From: Tetrahymena thermophila SB210
Taxonomy: Eukaryota; Ciliophora; Oligohymenophorea; Hymenostomatida; Tetrahymenidae
NCBI RefSeq assembly: GCF_000189635.1
Contig: NW_002476520.1
Location: 60,009 to 124,008, forward strand
Reading direction: 5' to 3'
Length of the DNA stretch: 64,000 bases
The notes under the pieces are model-generated. The model saw only the letters and a list, made by a program, of their open reading frames with translations, searched no databases and was not told where the DNA came from. The number at the start of each line of letters is the position of its first letter. The stretch's first letter is position 1. The translations under genes and the position numbers were made by a program. Positions 49,467 to 62,677 of this stretch are shown here, one piece after another.

Positions 49467-51206
49467 TCATACTGTTTTATTTTTATATAGTTTATACATT
49501 GTATACAAGCCAATGCTTTGAGCTACTACAAGGCCAAGTAGGAAGATATTAGTTTTGGTAAGATTAAGTTAAAGGTTGTAGCCCTACTTTTAATCTTGTT
49601 TGTTTTTATTTTTTGCTGCTCTACCGATTGCAGGGCTTTTCTTTTGAATACCAGTGAAAATTTAGTAATTTTTGTCATTTGAGACTTTGGATCTTATGTA
49701 TTTCAAATACTCGTTGAAATCTGCATTAATAGTTTTTTGACCCATTAGGGTGATATAAGTTCCATTGTATTTTATGCTTACTTCATATCTGGGTGGCTTA
49801 GTGGGGTCATTTGAATGGATTTTGTATAATTCAAAGGCGAAGTTTGCTGCAAATGGGGGATAACGCTCAAAGTTGTTTTCGTTATTTTCAAAGTCTCTCT
49901 TGAGACCTTCAGGGGACATGAGACCAAAGACTACAAGAAGAGGGAGAATTAAGCAATTATGAGAAGAGCATACAATAAGTTTATGAGGATTTGTACCCTA
50001 AAGACATTTCTCAAAACTATCAAAAACGAATTCTAAGTAAGGAGTTGTAACTACCCAACTATATTGAGGAGTGTAAACTTCGCATAAACAGTTGTAAGAT
50101 TTTAAATAAATTAGGAGCTTATATTCATCTTCTGTCACTCCATAGTCATGACCTAAGTATTTTTAGCAGGTTATGATATCGAAAAGTTTTTTCACGCTTA
50201 AAATGTTGTTGTTGCTTTAGGGTTTTAAGTGAAGTTTTTTTGAAATTGCTGCAATTTGTTCGCTATATTTTTGAATTTGTTCTTAGATCAAATGCTCGTT
50301 GCTTTTAAGTTGAGAGCTAATTATTTTAGTCTTTTCTGGAATGTAAGCATTTAAGACCTAATCGTGGTCACCTAATGTTAAAATTGGGAAAGGATAAAGT
50401 CCTTCTGGAAGTGAAAAGTCATTCTTGAATTATGGATCATCATGGATGTTAGGAGGATTTTCAGCGATAGATATGATAATTTCTTCTTTGCTAGGACGTC
50501 TCAGAAACTATTGAATTTCAAGTTCCAGTCCTTTAAATCCATCCAATGGTTGATCTTTAGGAGATGAGTGATTGGAGGATTCGTGGAGAGATTGATTCAG
50601 TTCAATAGAATCTTTGGAATTTTTCTTTTTCATTTTGGGTAATTCATCACTATTCTTCTTAGAACTTCTTGTTGATAACTCCTCACTGTTTTTTTTGTTT
50701 TGAGGGTATTAGTGTTTTCCATCAAGTGTGTCAATGCTAGTCTTTCTTTAAGTAGTGTTAGGAGGTTAAGCAAGATTCTTGTCAATGTGGGATGGGATAG
50801 ATTTACCTGTTCCCAAAGGATAGAGTCCGAACATGAAGCACTAAGCGCTCTCTAATGCACGAGTACGATTAGAAGATTATACATGAATTTCAGAACGATC
50901 GTATGTTTCGCTTAAAAAATTCTAAGTGTAGACGTAATCGTGTCTAATTCCTTGTCCTAACAAGTAAAGTTAACGCATACCAACTTCAGAAAGCTGGCCT
51001 TTGTTGCTGGCCTTTATTTTATGGTTTTGCTTCTCTTCAAGGAGATGTTCGCTCATTGAGTGACGGGCTCCATGACGAAAAATAACGTGAGCCATAACTA
51101 ACTCTCTGCGTCCATTCTCTACAGGAGGAAGGTGCCTTCTATCTTCGATACCTGCTCCGTGAAGGACAGAATAAAGTTCATTTTCATTTTACAAGCGGGA
51201 GTCCAT
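49467..51206 (-). CDS. Histidine acid phosphatase-like membrane protein
   Basis: Single exon, 579 aa. Histidine acid phosphatases remove phosphate through a phospho-His in RHGxRxx. Here AHVIFRHGARHS (His45) fits, followed by EVGMRQLYLLGQGIRHDYV and SSNRTRALESAQCFMFGLYP, both typical blocks. A Ser/Lys-rich insert (about 155-225) interrupts the domain. Near the end the usual His-Asp pair reads SSHNCLILPLLVVFGLMSPE: His416 is kept but the proton-donor Asp is Asn417. A C-terminal TM helix (NIFLLGLVVAQSIGLY) suggests membrane attachment. There is no N-terminal signal peptide, which is odd for the family and leaves topology open. The Asn may lower or abolish acid phosphatase activity. Confidence 0.88.
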
Positions 51207-53400
51207 GGGTTGAATGAAGATTGACTGACTGAATGAAAGAAAGAATGAAAGACTGACTACTGACTTTATATATGAAATATTTATAATAAAATCTGTTTAT
51301 TTGATTATACTTTTTTAGTATCACCTTTCCTTTTATTTTAAAATGTATTTAATAAATTAGTTAAATAAATAATCATTCGTATAATCTGAGTTTTATCTAA
51401 ATATATAAATCAGTCAAAGCACTTGCAGTAGAAAGAAAGAATTACATATGATTTATCAAAAAAATTCATTGAATAGAGAGTTAATAACTCTTAATATATG
51501 TATGTATATGTAAATGTGATTGTTGATTATTTTACTAAATACTAAATCAATTGCTCACTTAGATTATTATTGCGGAGTTAACATCTTTATTTGGGCAATT
51601 AATTAGAAATTTACTCATTTTTTAAAAAAAATAATAAGAATAAATAATAGTCGAAGCAAACAAGAGATAAAAAATTAGAGGTGGACTTAACCAAAAAGTA
51701 AAGAAAATCAAATAAAAATCAATAAATTATTTGAAAAACTGATGTTTTATGAAAGAGACATAAATAATCTTTCTAATATTTGCTGGATTTTTCCCTTGAA
51801 ATTAATAAACATTAACTAACTAACAAATTTATTAAAATTATACAAAAATCTAAAAGGAAAAGAAAGCTATCTGTCTGTCTGTCAATCATACAACTAATTT
51901 ATTTCTATTTTGAAAACTGTCTAAAATTTATAATAAATAAGTATTAAAATCTTATTACATTATTTTGCAATTAATTTTTTACTTTATTAAAAAACTGCAT
52001 AAATATCGGCAACATTATATGTAAAGTGAAAGAACAGTAGGAACTACAGAAAAACACAATCTAATTACTTATTATTCACATTATAAACTAACTATCTTCA
52101 TTTTTTTTCTTGGATTTTTTGATCTAGTAATAAAATTAAAAACTGGATTTCACAAATAAATAGATTCTCTTGAACAAAAAAATAAACTTTTTATTTTTTC
52201 ACCTTTGTTTAATTTTTCGATTTATATGACTAATCAATCCTTCTTCTACTTCTAAAATAACACTTTTCCTATCAATCAAATTTCTTGCTTCCTTTTGATT
52301 TAATGTGGGAGCTTTCTTGTTTGGTGTTAATAAATAAATATTGGCTTAACTCCGTTATGAATGAATGAAAGCAAGAAATAAATAAATAAATAACATTAAT
52401 TTTTTTCTCATGAAAATAAAAATAGACTGTTTTAAATAAAAAAATAGTTCCGAAATTCATTAAATTTAGTCTTAAAAATTAAATTACAAAACATAACTTA
52501 AGGATTTTTAAGACATTTTTAATTTAAAATTGACCAATAAAAATAAATATTATCTGTTTTTTATGAACAACTAAATTTCTAGACATTCTTAATCATATTT
52601 TTATTATTTTATTCTATCTGATCCCTCGGTATTTTTGATAGCTTAGCTTATATCAAATCCTATTATTTTAATAATAATTCTTTCTTATAAAATAACAGAT
52701 TAAATTATCATCATCATCAGATGAGTTTTCATAAAAATTTAAAGTAGAAAATATATTTCAACACACCAAAAATAGTTATTCTTGCTTTGCTTGATTTGTT
52801 TTAAAATTTAAATTTAATTGTGTTTGTTTACAACTATCTTTACAAGCTTTAAATTTGATCAGAAGTTATAGACGAAATTCGAATCAATTTATTTATTTAT
52901 TAAAGATTAAATAAATAAACAAAAAAAGATTTCAATTTATGATTTGATATTGATTGACTTTAATTGGTTTTTGGTATTTGGTTGTTTTAATAAAAAATAA
53001 ATAAAAATAAATTACAAAGTATAATTAAAAAATTAATTAATTAAAATAATTAGCTAATCAAAACTGTTAGGATATAAATCTAGTCAATTTTATTCAATGG
53101 CTAAAGATGATTTTAACAAAATTTTCGATTAGATTATTTGAATTAAATAATAATAATTTTTTATAAATTTACTGATTTTTTTTGCACTTTATATTTTGAC
53201 TTGTGGCTGTTAAGCGAGAGCACAAAAAAGAGAGAAAAGTAAATCAGATAAAAAATACTAATAAATAAATTGTATCTTAACGCATACAAATAATATATTA
53301 GAATGTAAAAACTTTTTACTCTATCTAATCAATCAATCAATTGATACATTTTTATTTTAATAAGAAGTTTTTTTAATTAATTAATTTAAGGCAAATTGTA
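51207..53400. other. Intergenic
   Basis: 2.2 kb of AT-rich DNA with tgactgactgaatgaaaga-type runs just upstream of the phosphatase gene and scattered (aata)n. No gene or RNA seen. Confidence 0.5.
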
Positions 53401-55590
53401 ATGAGCAATCATACTAACTTTGTCGATTAAATAGGGGTTATAAAAGAAGAACTAAATAGTTAAGAATTTTTGAGTATCGAATCTGAAGCAATCTCAAAAT
53501 CCAAGGTCAGATCAGAAATACTTTCTAATAAAATAAAATAGATTATTATAGATTAAAATGCTATTTGCATTTAGGAGTTTAGTTCAAAGTAACCTTAACT
53601 TAAATAGACTGAGAATATGAATTAGCAAGCTAATTTAAGCAATATTCCTGATAATGTAAGCTTCGGGAGGCTATCGCCATAGAATGAACATCGCTAAATA
53701 AACCTTCCCCTTGCCAAAGTTTCATAAATTAATTTCGATGGGATTCCTTTTCCAACAAAGTTTATTGTGAGCAAAGCCTTGATGAATCCAATACCTCCGC
53801 CTCAATTAAACTTATAAAAATTAGCTTAAATTCAATAGTTTTAATAACCTATAAAGAGCTCTAAGCTTAATGAATTTCCAATCATAAAAGAGTGCTAAGT
53901 ACCTAGAAAGAGAGGAAGCTTAACTTACAGAAACATTGATGAAGATTTAAATATTTTTCAACAAAAAACTAATCAGGCTGACATCAATTAACAAAATGGT
54001 AACAGTTCTAACATTAATGTATTAAATAATTCTTCGCCAATAAGCTAGTTAAAGCGAAGTGCGTACAGAATTAAGCATGATTTAAATAACAGCTGCTTTG
54101 CTAATGATTTTACGGAAAGCTACAATAAGATTTCTTACAAAAGAATGTCGGATTTCGGATAAAATTAATAAAATGCTAGAAGTCAAATAAGTAGCTTGCA
54201 ATAAAAAAAAGAAATTCAAGATAATAATATAAACAAGATAAATCTCCAAAATAATTAAATTGGTAATAAATTTGGAAAACCGATATTAAATATGCAACAT
54301 CCTTTACTTTAAATAGCATAATAACAAGGGATAGCAAAGAATAACTATGACTTATCTCAGTAGTAAAAGTAAGGTAATAATAACAATAGTTGCAATAGTT
54401 CTAGAGTATTTGCTAATAAAAAAAGCTCTTTAATAAATAATAGAAGTCTCCGTAATAGTCCAAGGGCATTTGATCTCTATGATAAAGAATATGAATATAG
54501 TAAAGTAAATGAAAATAATTTTTCAGTTCAGCAAAAGGAGAGAACACCTCTCGTGTAACTAATAAACTAACAAAGTAATTTAATTGACATAGATTGTAAT
54601 TTAGAAAACGAATTAAATATCAGCAATAGATAGCACTTAAAACATTTAGATTAAAAATCAATTGCAAAAAAAATTCATGTGTATAAAAAATATATAAACA
54701 AGCTAGAAGATCTTCTCTAAGAATGTTAACAAGAAGACTAAAAGAAAATTTTACCTGATTAGAAATACAAAACTAATAATACAAATCCGCCTTCTTCTCA
54801 TTTTCAAATTGAGAGCCAAATTTTTAAGTAAAACAGATCTATTTTTTTTGAAAAAGTTCGTCCTACAACATCATCAGTGACTGTAAGCAGAAATAACCCT
54901 TAAAGCAAAAACTCTAATCTTATTGAGGGATTTAATTAACTTGCAGAATCAGCTCTAGTTGCTAATACCGCCTCTATTTCAAATCCTACATATATTTCTA
55001 ATTCTGTCTTTGTTTCTAATTCTGGTTTGAAAAATATCCCAAATCCTGAATTCATAGTTCCAAAAAACAGTGTCCTTTTGCATGGACTAGACTTAGAAAG
55101 AAACGAAATTAATTTTAATTAAAAGTAGCCTTATTAAATTTTATAAAAGTTATAACATATCCCCCTTAAAAATACAGAAAATGCAATAGAAAACATAATC
55201 CAGCAAAGATCCAATTTAAGGAAAGATCTAAACAACTCAGTCGTTGGTATAGCTTCCCCTTTCGAAGAAAATAATTCAAGACTTAATAAATCAATAGATT
55301 TCATCTATACTAATAAAAGCAAAAGTTCAAATAAGCTCGAAAAGAAACCTCTTAATTAAGGAGTAAAAGTAAATGAAATATAAAAAAAGACACCTTATAT
55401 TTTTGAGTAGATTAGGACTGCTAGATAGCAAATCGGTAACACAACAGATCATATTTAGCCAAAATAAACATCAACAAAAAACGGATCAGTATAAGATAGA
55501 AATAGCTAAAATGAATAACAATAATAATACATGACCTACAGAAAGAAGTCTTTTCTAGATAAGACTGCTAGTTTCGCTATGTATTCATGA
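53401..55590 (+). CDS. Large disordered Asn/Gln/Ser-rich protein
   Basis: Single uninterrupted exon of 729 codons, ATG 53401, TGA 55588-55590, with codon usage like the neighbours. Gln, Asn, Ser and Lys dominate. Short folded-looking stretches are IPFPTKFIVSKALMNPIPPP, a helix with KKIHVYKKYINKLEDLLQEC near residue 430, and a repetitive Ser-Asn segment (TASISNPTYISNSVFVSNSG). Basic S/T-P-type and RxxS sites are frequent near the N- and C-termini. No TM, signal peptide or known domain. Such proteins in ciliates are often cytoskeletal or regulatory scaffolds, but nothing here identifies the role. Confidence 0.8.
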
Positions 55591-57211
55591 ATAATTTCAA
55601 TAATATCAAACAACTTTCAATTAATATCAAAAAAAAAATCATTAAATTTTGCAAAAAGCTTTAGATTTAAAAATAAAATTTTTTTAAGCTAAAGAAAATA
55701 ATTAAAAATAATTAATTAATTTAAAAAAAATATATTGTATTTATTTAACATTTATGTCAATTTATAATTTTCAATATTAAAAATCAAACTTTAACAAATT
55801 GATATCTTTCATAAATTAACATAAAATTTTAAAGCTTTACTTGGATTGATTGATTAATAAATGAATGAATATTATTATAAATATTTATTAATTTATAAAT
55901 AATTCAAATTAAATGTGCTTGATTTAAAGTCTTAAATTAATTTAAATAAGCCAGCAAAAGCAAAATTTGATTGAATTCAACTCAAAGAAATTTATTTTAA
56001 ATAGAAGGCTTATCCAAAAACAAAGTAAAGCTATAATAGTGAAAATAAAATTTAGATATTTATTTATTTTATAGAAAATGAAATAATTTTAATTAATATC
56101 TTTAAAATAATTAATTAAATAAATCTAATAATTTATTATAAAATATCTTTAATAATTAAATAACAAGCTAAAAGTATTTGTTATTTTTATAAATTTAATT
56201 TTTAAGTGCTTTTGAAAATTCCTTTTAACTTTTATTTTAAGATTTCTATGAATTTTATTGGTTCTTTATTTAAAAAATAGAATTAAAAAAATTTTTTTTT
56301 ATTAGCTTGCCATTTTCTTTTTATTAAAAATAAATTTGTAGATTCATAAAACATAATTAATTATCTATTAGTATTGATATAATTTATATTTTAAATGAAA
56401 ATAGATCTTAATTAATTTTAATTATTAAAAGTATGATTAGGTTTTTTAATAAAATAGCAAATACATCAAATTATTTAATTAATTTATGAAATTGATTTTT
56501 AAATAAAAGATTAAATTGTTTTTAATAGATAATTTTTAAATTTAAATGATTTAAGAAAAGTTTATATAAGATAAAAAAATTACAACCTACCATATTTATT
56601 TAAATAAAAGATCATACTTTGAAATAAATTTTGGCTAAAACAATGCATTTTTGAAAATAAACTTTGCATTTTAAACTGTCAATTTTTGGTTTAAATTTTA
56701 AAAAGTAGAGTTTTAAATTAAATTTAAAAGCAATAATAGGATAATATATTTTTTTAAAAACAATAAGAATATTTTGTAAAAGTTAATTGCATTTTAATAC
56801 TATTTATTTCCTTTATTTCATATTAATGCAATACTATATATATATATTGCTGTTTGTTGATTTTTAAAACGTCAAAGATATTGATTTGATTTATTTATTT
56901 ATATTTAAAAAAAATAAATTATTAAAATGGAAATTTAAAAAGTAAAATGAATTTTTTGATAGGGTTTTAGAGTATTAATATGAATGACTAAATGAGTTTT
57001 AATAATGAAAATATGTATGTATCTATGATTGGATTGACTGAGTAATTATTATAGACATTGCTAAAAATGTATTATTCATTGATTAATGCATATTTATATG
57101 TATATACATGCATATGCACATACTTAGTTACTAAAAAATTTTACAAATTATTTGCTTATATTACTTACTTACTATTTTATACTGATAAAAATCATTTGCA
57201 CTATTTTTCCA
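55591..57211. other. Intergenic
   Basis: Convergent 3' ends of two genes separated by 1.6 kb of AT-rich DNA, with (ta)n near 56836 and a tgcatatgcaca patch near 57110. No gene seen. Confidence 0.5.
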
Positions 57212-57958
57212 TCACTTTTCAGCATTGAAACCATTTTTTTCTAAAAGAGCTCTGATTTCAGCTTCTTTGAGGGTACGTCCTTCTATTTTTTTAGAGGTTT
57301 TGTTTTCGCTAATAACAACCATTTCAATCTTTTTAGGAGAGGGATTAGCGGTATCCATAGTTTTAACAAGGGCCTTGATACCTAAGTTGATACCTTCCTC
57401 AAGGGTGATATCAACTTTATAAGATGGCTTGAGTAAACCGTTGGCTTCAGCATTCTTTTGACCGATGGCGATAGCTTTCCAGCCGAAATAATTACCAGAG
57501 GGATCAGTAGAATAGAGTTGATATCCTAAATGACGGTCGTGACCAGCGAAAAGGAAGGCTGCACCGAAAGGTCTCAAACCTCCAATTTGAGTATAAGATT
57601 ACTTAATATCGCAGATCTTAACGATGAGCTATTCGATGGGGATATTTTCACCACCATAATGATATTTGTAGTTTTATGCTTCGACTCTAGCAATGTCGAT
57701 CAAGTAATTTGCATCAGCGGTTAAACCGTTGACAACGGAGTACAAATGAGAATCTAACTAGAAAATCTTTTCGGAATGAGTAGGAGCTTCCAAAAGAGAG
57801 CTTACGTCCTAACGCTCAGTAGTTAAAACAATACCTTCCTTTGTTAAAATACCAATAGCACTGCCAGTTTTGTTAATAGCTTCAATAGCATATTAAACTT
57901 ACAATAATTTACCATCATTAGTAAATGTAGTAGTCTTCTAATCGTATCTTCTTGACAT
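57212..57958 (-). CDS. PSMA4: 20S proteasome subunit alpha-3 (PSMA4-like)
   Basis: Single exon, 248 aa. Alpha subunits form the outer gated rings of the 20S proteasome and are catalytically inactive. The N-terminal gate motif MSRRYDQKTTTF and LLQVQYAIEAINKTGSAIGI begin the protein. Family blocks follow: VVNGLTADANYLIDIAR, CDIKQSYTQIGGLRPFGAAF, GYQLYSTDPSGNYFGWKAIA and GINLGIKALVKTMDTANPSP. The SRRYD start and DPSGNYFGWKA spacing fit the alpha-3/PSMA4 class best. It lacks the long Lys/Glu-rich tail of animal PSMA4 and ends at LLEKNGFNAEK. GC content is higher than in neighbours, as expected for a highly expressed gene. Confidence 0.93.
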
Positions 57959-59537
57959 TTTATTAGATGATATATTTTTTTCTTTCTATTTATTCTCTTT
58001 TAATAATCTTTCTTCTTCTAACTTTGTAGTCTTCCCTATCTTGCCCTTAAATCACTTAAGTCTAAACAAACTAAAATTTGTGATAATATGGATCTTAATA
58101 CTTGTTGTAATTTATTTATTTATTTATTAAATTAATAATTATTTATTTAATTTAGAATGATCCTTTTTTTTTCTAATCTTTATTTATTTATTTGTTTGTT
58201 TGTTTGCTAATTGATTTCTTTTGTTTGTTTGCTTAATTGCAATCTTTTTAAATAATAAAATCCAAACAAACAAACAAAAATTTTATTTTGTTAACAAAAA
58301 TAAATGAATAAATCCATTCTTTATTTAATTTTTAAAATCTTTCCTTATTCAAAAACTGATATCTTAGATACATACATATATAAATACATTTCTTTCATTG
58401 TTATTTTGCAATCTCTCTTTATATTCAGATAACCAAGACATTATCAATTAGATCAGAGAATATCTTTTTTTCACAATCAATCTAATTCGCTTCTCTTCTC
58501 TCATGCAATCTGTTCTCTTTCATTCAGTGATAAATTCATTTATAAAATACTAATAAATATATTCTTAATAGCTCTTGCTTTAAAAATAACCATAATATTT
58601 TTATAATAAAAATAATAGTAGAAATCAACATTTTAATTAATGTTTTAATTTGTAATTAGCTTTGAATCATTTAATAAAATAAATTTAATTAAATTTATAA
58701 ATTTTAATTTAATTTAATTTAACTTAATATTTTGAATTTTAAAATTTAAATATGACTTACTGAAATTATTGTAACTTTAAAATGAAAATAATGTTAATCA
58801 TTTTAAACAGTTAATAATTTGTTTATTAAACTTCTTATTAATAATTTTTGTAGAAATAAATAAATATTTGTGGAGTTAGAGTATCTATCTATATTTTGAT
58901 AACAATTTATAATAATTTTTAAATTCAAGTTTTAAATTAGTACTACAAAAATAACAGTTTAGTGAGTTGTAACTTAGGTTACATGAAAAGTGAAAAATAA
59001 ATAGAAAAAGGATTTTAGAAAAGCTGTATATTTAATTAAAAGAAATTTAGAGACTATTTAGAGTAGTAAAAAAAATAATATTAAATTTTGAAAATCTTAT
59101 TTAGTTAGCTTTTGAAATATGAATGGAATCTTTGAAAATATTTTGATTGCAAATTTATTAACATTTTATTAAATTTATGAATGAATTTAGTTAGGTAAAT
59201 ACATACTTAAAAATTTTAAAGAAAATAAAGTAATTGAGCTTATTTTAATCAAATATTAAAAATACTTAATAAAAAATATATTAATCCCCATAAAATTTGT
59301 AAATTATATTAAATTAAGTTTATTTTGCTAATTATAAATCAAAATTGTGTATTTATACTTCTACCTTGTTTTAAGGTCTATTTATTTAAATGATAAAATA
59401 TATTTTTTTAAACAAAATATTTTTAATTTTTTTCATAATTAGAATACAGATTGATATGTTTTTGCTCATTAATTGATATTATTAATTAAAGCAAATTAAT
59501 TATTATTACAATAAGAAATTTATAATTTAATTATAAA
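57959..59537. other. Intergenic
   Basis: AT-rich. The first 500 bases, the 5' flank of the proteasome gene, hold (tttg)n and (caaa)n runs and pyrimidine-rich stretches; the rest shows no gene or RNA. Confidence 0.5.
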
Positions 59538-60191
59538 ATGGGTTCAAATTGTTAAAAAAATTAGCTTAATGAGGTAAATTTTGATTATGAAAAGGAAATG
59601 CTCAGTGCTTCAAATGTAATATAGAATTTAGAGTAGAGCTTGGTCAATCCATTAAAATATTTTGAAAAATACACTTATAAAGATACATAAAAATTAAAAT
59701 CTTTTGGGTAGAATTAATTATATTCAATACAATCAAGAAGGGAAAGAATATAAGATTTTAATTAATATATTGATATTTTACCTAGTATTTATATGAAGAG
59801 TAAAGATTACGATAAATTTCAAATTTATTTATCGAAATTACAAAAGAAAAAAGTTTAGATAAAATTTTTATTTAAATGCTAAAATAATTTTTTTTTCAAA
59901 TAAAAAAATATCTTAAATGAATTTCCATTAATATTTACTTTTTAATTTATTAAATTTAAAAAAAATAAATTTTAGAGATTATACTTATTTACTTACTAGC
60001 TTTTTTAAATAGTTTTTATTAATTTATTAATCAATACATGTTTATTTTTGAAAATATTTTAAAATAGATAAAAGTAGTGCTTTTCATTCAAAATATATTA
60101 TTATTTATATTTAATAAGTCTTAACAGCTTTGCATTATTTATAAATTAAGCTAAATAAATTGCAATTGCATTAAAAAAAATTTAGTCATGA
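59538..60191 (+). CDS. Small protein with MGSNC N-terminus
   Basis: Open from ATG 59538 to TGA 60189-60191 (217 codons). The first 110 residues look coding: MGSNCQKNQLNEVNFDYEKE, LEQSLVNPLKYFEKYTYKD, SRRERIQDFNQYIDILPSIY. The later part is Phe/Leu/Lys-rich like translated intergenic DNA, so the true 3' end may come earlier through an intron not resolved here. Gly2 with Ser3 and Cys5 fits N-myristoylation plus palmitoylation. No domain recognised. The neighbouring kinase-like gene also has a dual acylation start. Confidence 0.5.
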
Positions 60192-60769
60192 TAATACTTT
60201 AAATAAAAACAATTTCAATACATATTTAATTTTAAAAGATAGAGTAAAATGTTTCTTTTAAAAATAAAAAGAAAGAAAGAAATAAATTAAATTATTTATT
60301 TGATTTATTTTATTTTAAAAAAAGATTAGATTAAAAAATAAAAGGGATTTTTTATTCTTTTTTTAATAATTTAAAATTAAAAAAATAAATTATTTTTTAA
60401 TTAATTGACTCTTTGAATATTAAGAATTAAATTTATCTATCAACCTATTTTTAATAAATAGTCAAATAAACTATTAATATAAATTACATATTAGTGTCAC
60501 TTAACTATTAATTAATTATTTCTTAGTCTTTAAACAGTTTCTAAATTTGTTTGTTGTTAATATCAAAAATAAACTAGTTAGCTTTTGATAAATCTATTGA
60601 TAAACATTTAAATTAATATATTAAAACTAACTTACATAAATATTTTAACTTAATTAAAGAATATTATAAACAAAAATTGTGCTTATTATTTATTTATTTA
60701 ATTATTTAATTTTTATTTTGTTTTTTTAATTAATTAATAAACTTATAATATAATTTTATCAAAATTTGT
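60192..60769. other. Intergenic
   Basis: AT-rich convergent region between the MGSNC gene and the kinase-LRR gene. No feature recognised. Confidence 0.5.
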
Positions 60770-62677
60770 TCATATTTGCAACTCGTATTCCATGTACTTA
60801 TTTTACTTATAATAACCACTTATTTGTTGCACTATGTTTTTAGGATTTTCAAAATTTAATTTTTTAAAATTTAACTTGATCTCTTCAAGGTCTATGCACA
60901 ACTACATATTTTCAAATAATTTCAATATTTATAAATCTTCATCTGCCTTTGTGTCTTTGATGTCTAACTAAAACTATTCTAATTGCTTTTGCTTTTAAAA
61001 TAATTCGCTCAACTTTTTAATGCTTTCGTTTCCTATTAATGTAGAGCAAAAAGAGAGATACAGCTTTTTCAAGCTTTTAGCTTCTTGCAGAGTATTCACT
61101 AGATTTACCAAACCACTGTCGCTAATTTTGCTGCATTTATTGAAATTTAATACTACATTTTTTATATTCTTGCATTATTTCATAGATTCTGCTAATTTTT
61201 AAAGTCCTTCGCTAGTAAGCTTTTAACATTATTGAAAGCTCAAATATAGCTTGGTGATGCTTGTACAATTCTAAATACCTTCTGATAGTTGGAATAATAC
61301 GTCTTCCTACAAGTTTTAGCACTCATCAAACTTAAGATTTAAATGATCTAAGTGCTTTAAATTTTTCAAACCTTTTGCAAGATAGTTCAGAGCACTACCA
61401 TTTATTTTCTCACATGATGGGAATTCCAATTTTAGCTTTTAAATATTATGAAACTTGTTAATAACTTCAATCAAATTTTAAAGACCAAAATCAGTGATAT
61501 CATAATTAGCAAAGCAGTTTATTTCCAGTCTTAAAGTATCATGACAATGTGATAAAGAGCGAGTTACACTGTCAAGCATTTCGTCGTCAAAGTTACTCAT
61601 ACTTAGATTTATGTTAATGTATTTATCTGTTTTTTTAAGTTTTGTGTGGTCTTCTTTAGTAACCCAAACTTCTTAATAATTCTATTTAGGCTCTATTAGT
61701 TAGAACACCGATTAAGGAGTTTCCATATCTTTTATTGAAAGCAAATCTTAATCGGTGGTTTGGAATTTTTCTTGTAAAATATCTAGCAAAGACTATGGAT
61801 CAAGTCTATCTTCAGGCTTGACCTTGACCATGTTGATTAAAATTTTATCAATATAGTCCTCATAATGAGTATTTTTTGGCAGATATCGCTTAAGACAATC
61901 TCTGTCTCTTATATCCTATAATTGGTGGTTTAAGAATTTTTTACCTCTTATTAATTCAGCTAAAGAAAGACCTAAAGAAAACAAATCAGTTTTATTCGAG
62001 AAGTTTTCATAATTCCTTGTGACTTCAGGAGAAGAATAAAGACTTATCTGACTCTATTTAAGTGTAGTGTATTTTATCATCTAAACAGTTTGCTGGTTTT
62101 ATATTAGTGCTTCAATTGGACAATCCAAATCTGAAAAAAGAAAAGCATTGTTACTCTTTTTGTACAAAATATTCTCAGGCTTGATATTTGTATTAATTTG
62201 CTAATTATTTCTTGCTTTTCTTATGCTAATCAGACCTTCAAGGAGCTATTTTGTGATTGCAAAAATTTAATTTTTTGCCAAAGTATTAGCATTAATAAAA
62301 TCCCTAAGAGAGCAATCACATAATTCTCTCACAGCAAATATCGATTTAATCTATTTATTAACCAAGTATCGCTCAGTCTGAAGGATGTATTTATTTTCTT
62401 TATAGCTATCGTAAGTACTTTTTGCTTACTAGGTGTCATCTAATACCTAAAAAGATTCATAATTAATAATCTTAATAGCATAAACTTAATTCTAAGAATC
62501 TTTGACTGAAACAATACAATCTCCAAAATTAGTTCCAATCATCTGCTCTATTTGATATCCTTTCTGTTTTATATAATCGCTTTATCCCTTGAATGACTTG
62601 TATTAAATGTGATACTTCTCACATATTGGCTTAAATTAATTGTTTTCTTCTTTTTACTATGATGATACACAACCCAT
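60770..62677 (-). CDS. Pseudokinase-LRR protein, acylated N-terminus
   Basis: Single exon, 635 aa. It starts MGCVSSQQKEENN, a strong dual-acylation (myristate plus palmitate) signature. A protein kinase fold follows: Gly-rich loop IGTNFGDCIVSV, YAIKIINYE with the VAIK Lys, and an HRD-loop equivalent reading INTNIKPENILY with Asn164 in place of the catalytic Asp. DFG is replaced by Asp183-Leu-Asp, then come SSPEV (APE) and KTDLFSLGLSLAEL. From about residue 340 on, leucine-rich repeats of the ribonuclease-inhibitor type run to the C-terminus (LRLEINCFANYDITDFGLQN; NIQKLKLEFPSCEKINGSAL; NIKNVVLNFNKCSKISDSGL). The kinase part is probably inactive or a nucleotide-binding switch, with LRRs binding a partner at a membrane; that role is inference. 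Confidence 0.85.

Noticed and set aside
52272-52460. Minus-strand standard-code frame of 62 codons in the 51-53 kb intergenic region.
   Set aside because: Phe/Tyr/Ile-rich composition typical of translated AT-rich DNA. No homology feature or conserved start context.
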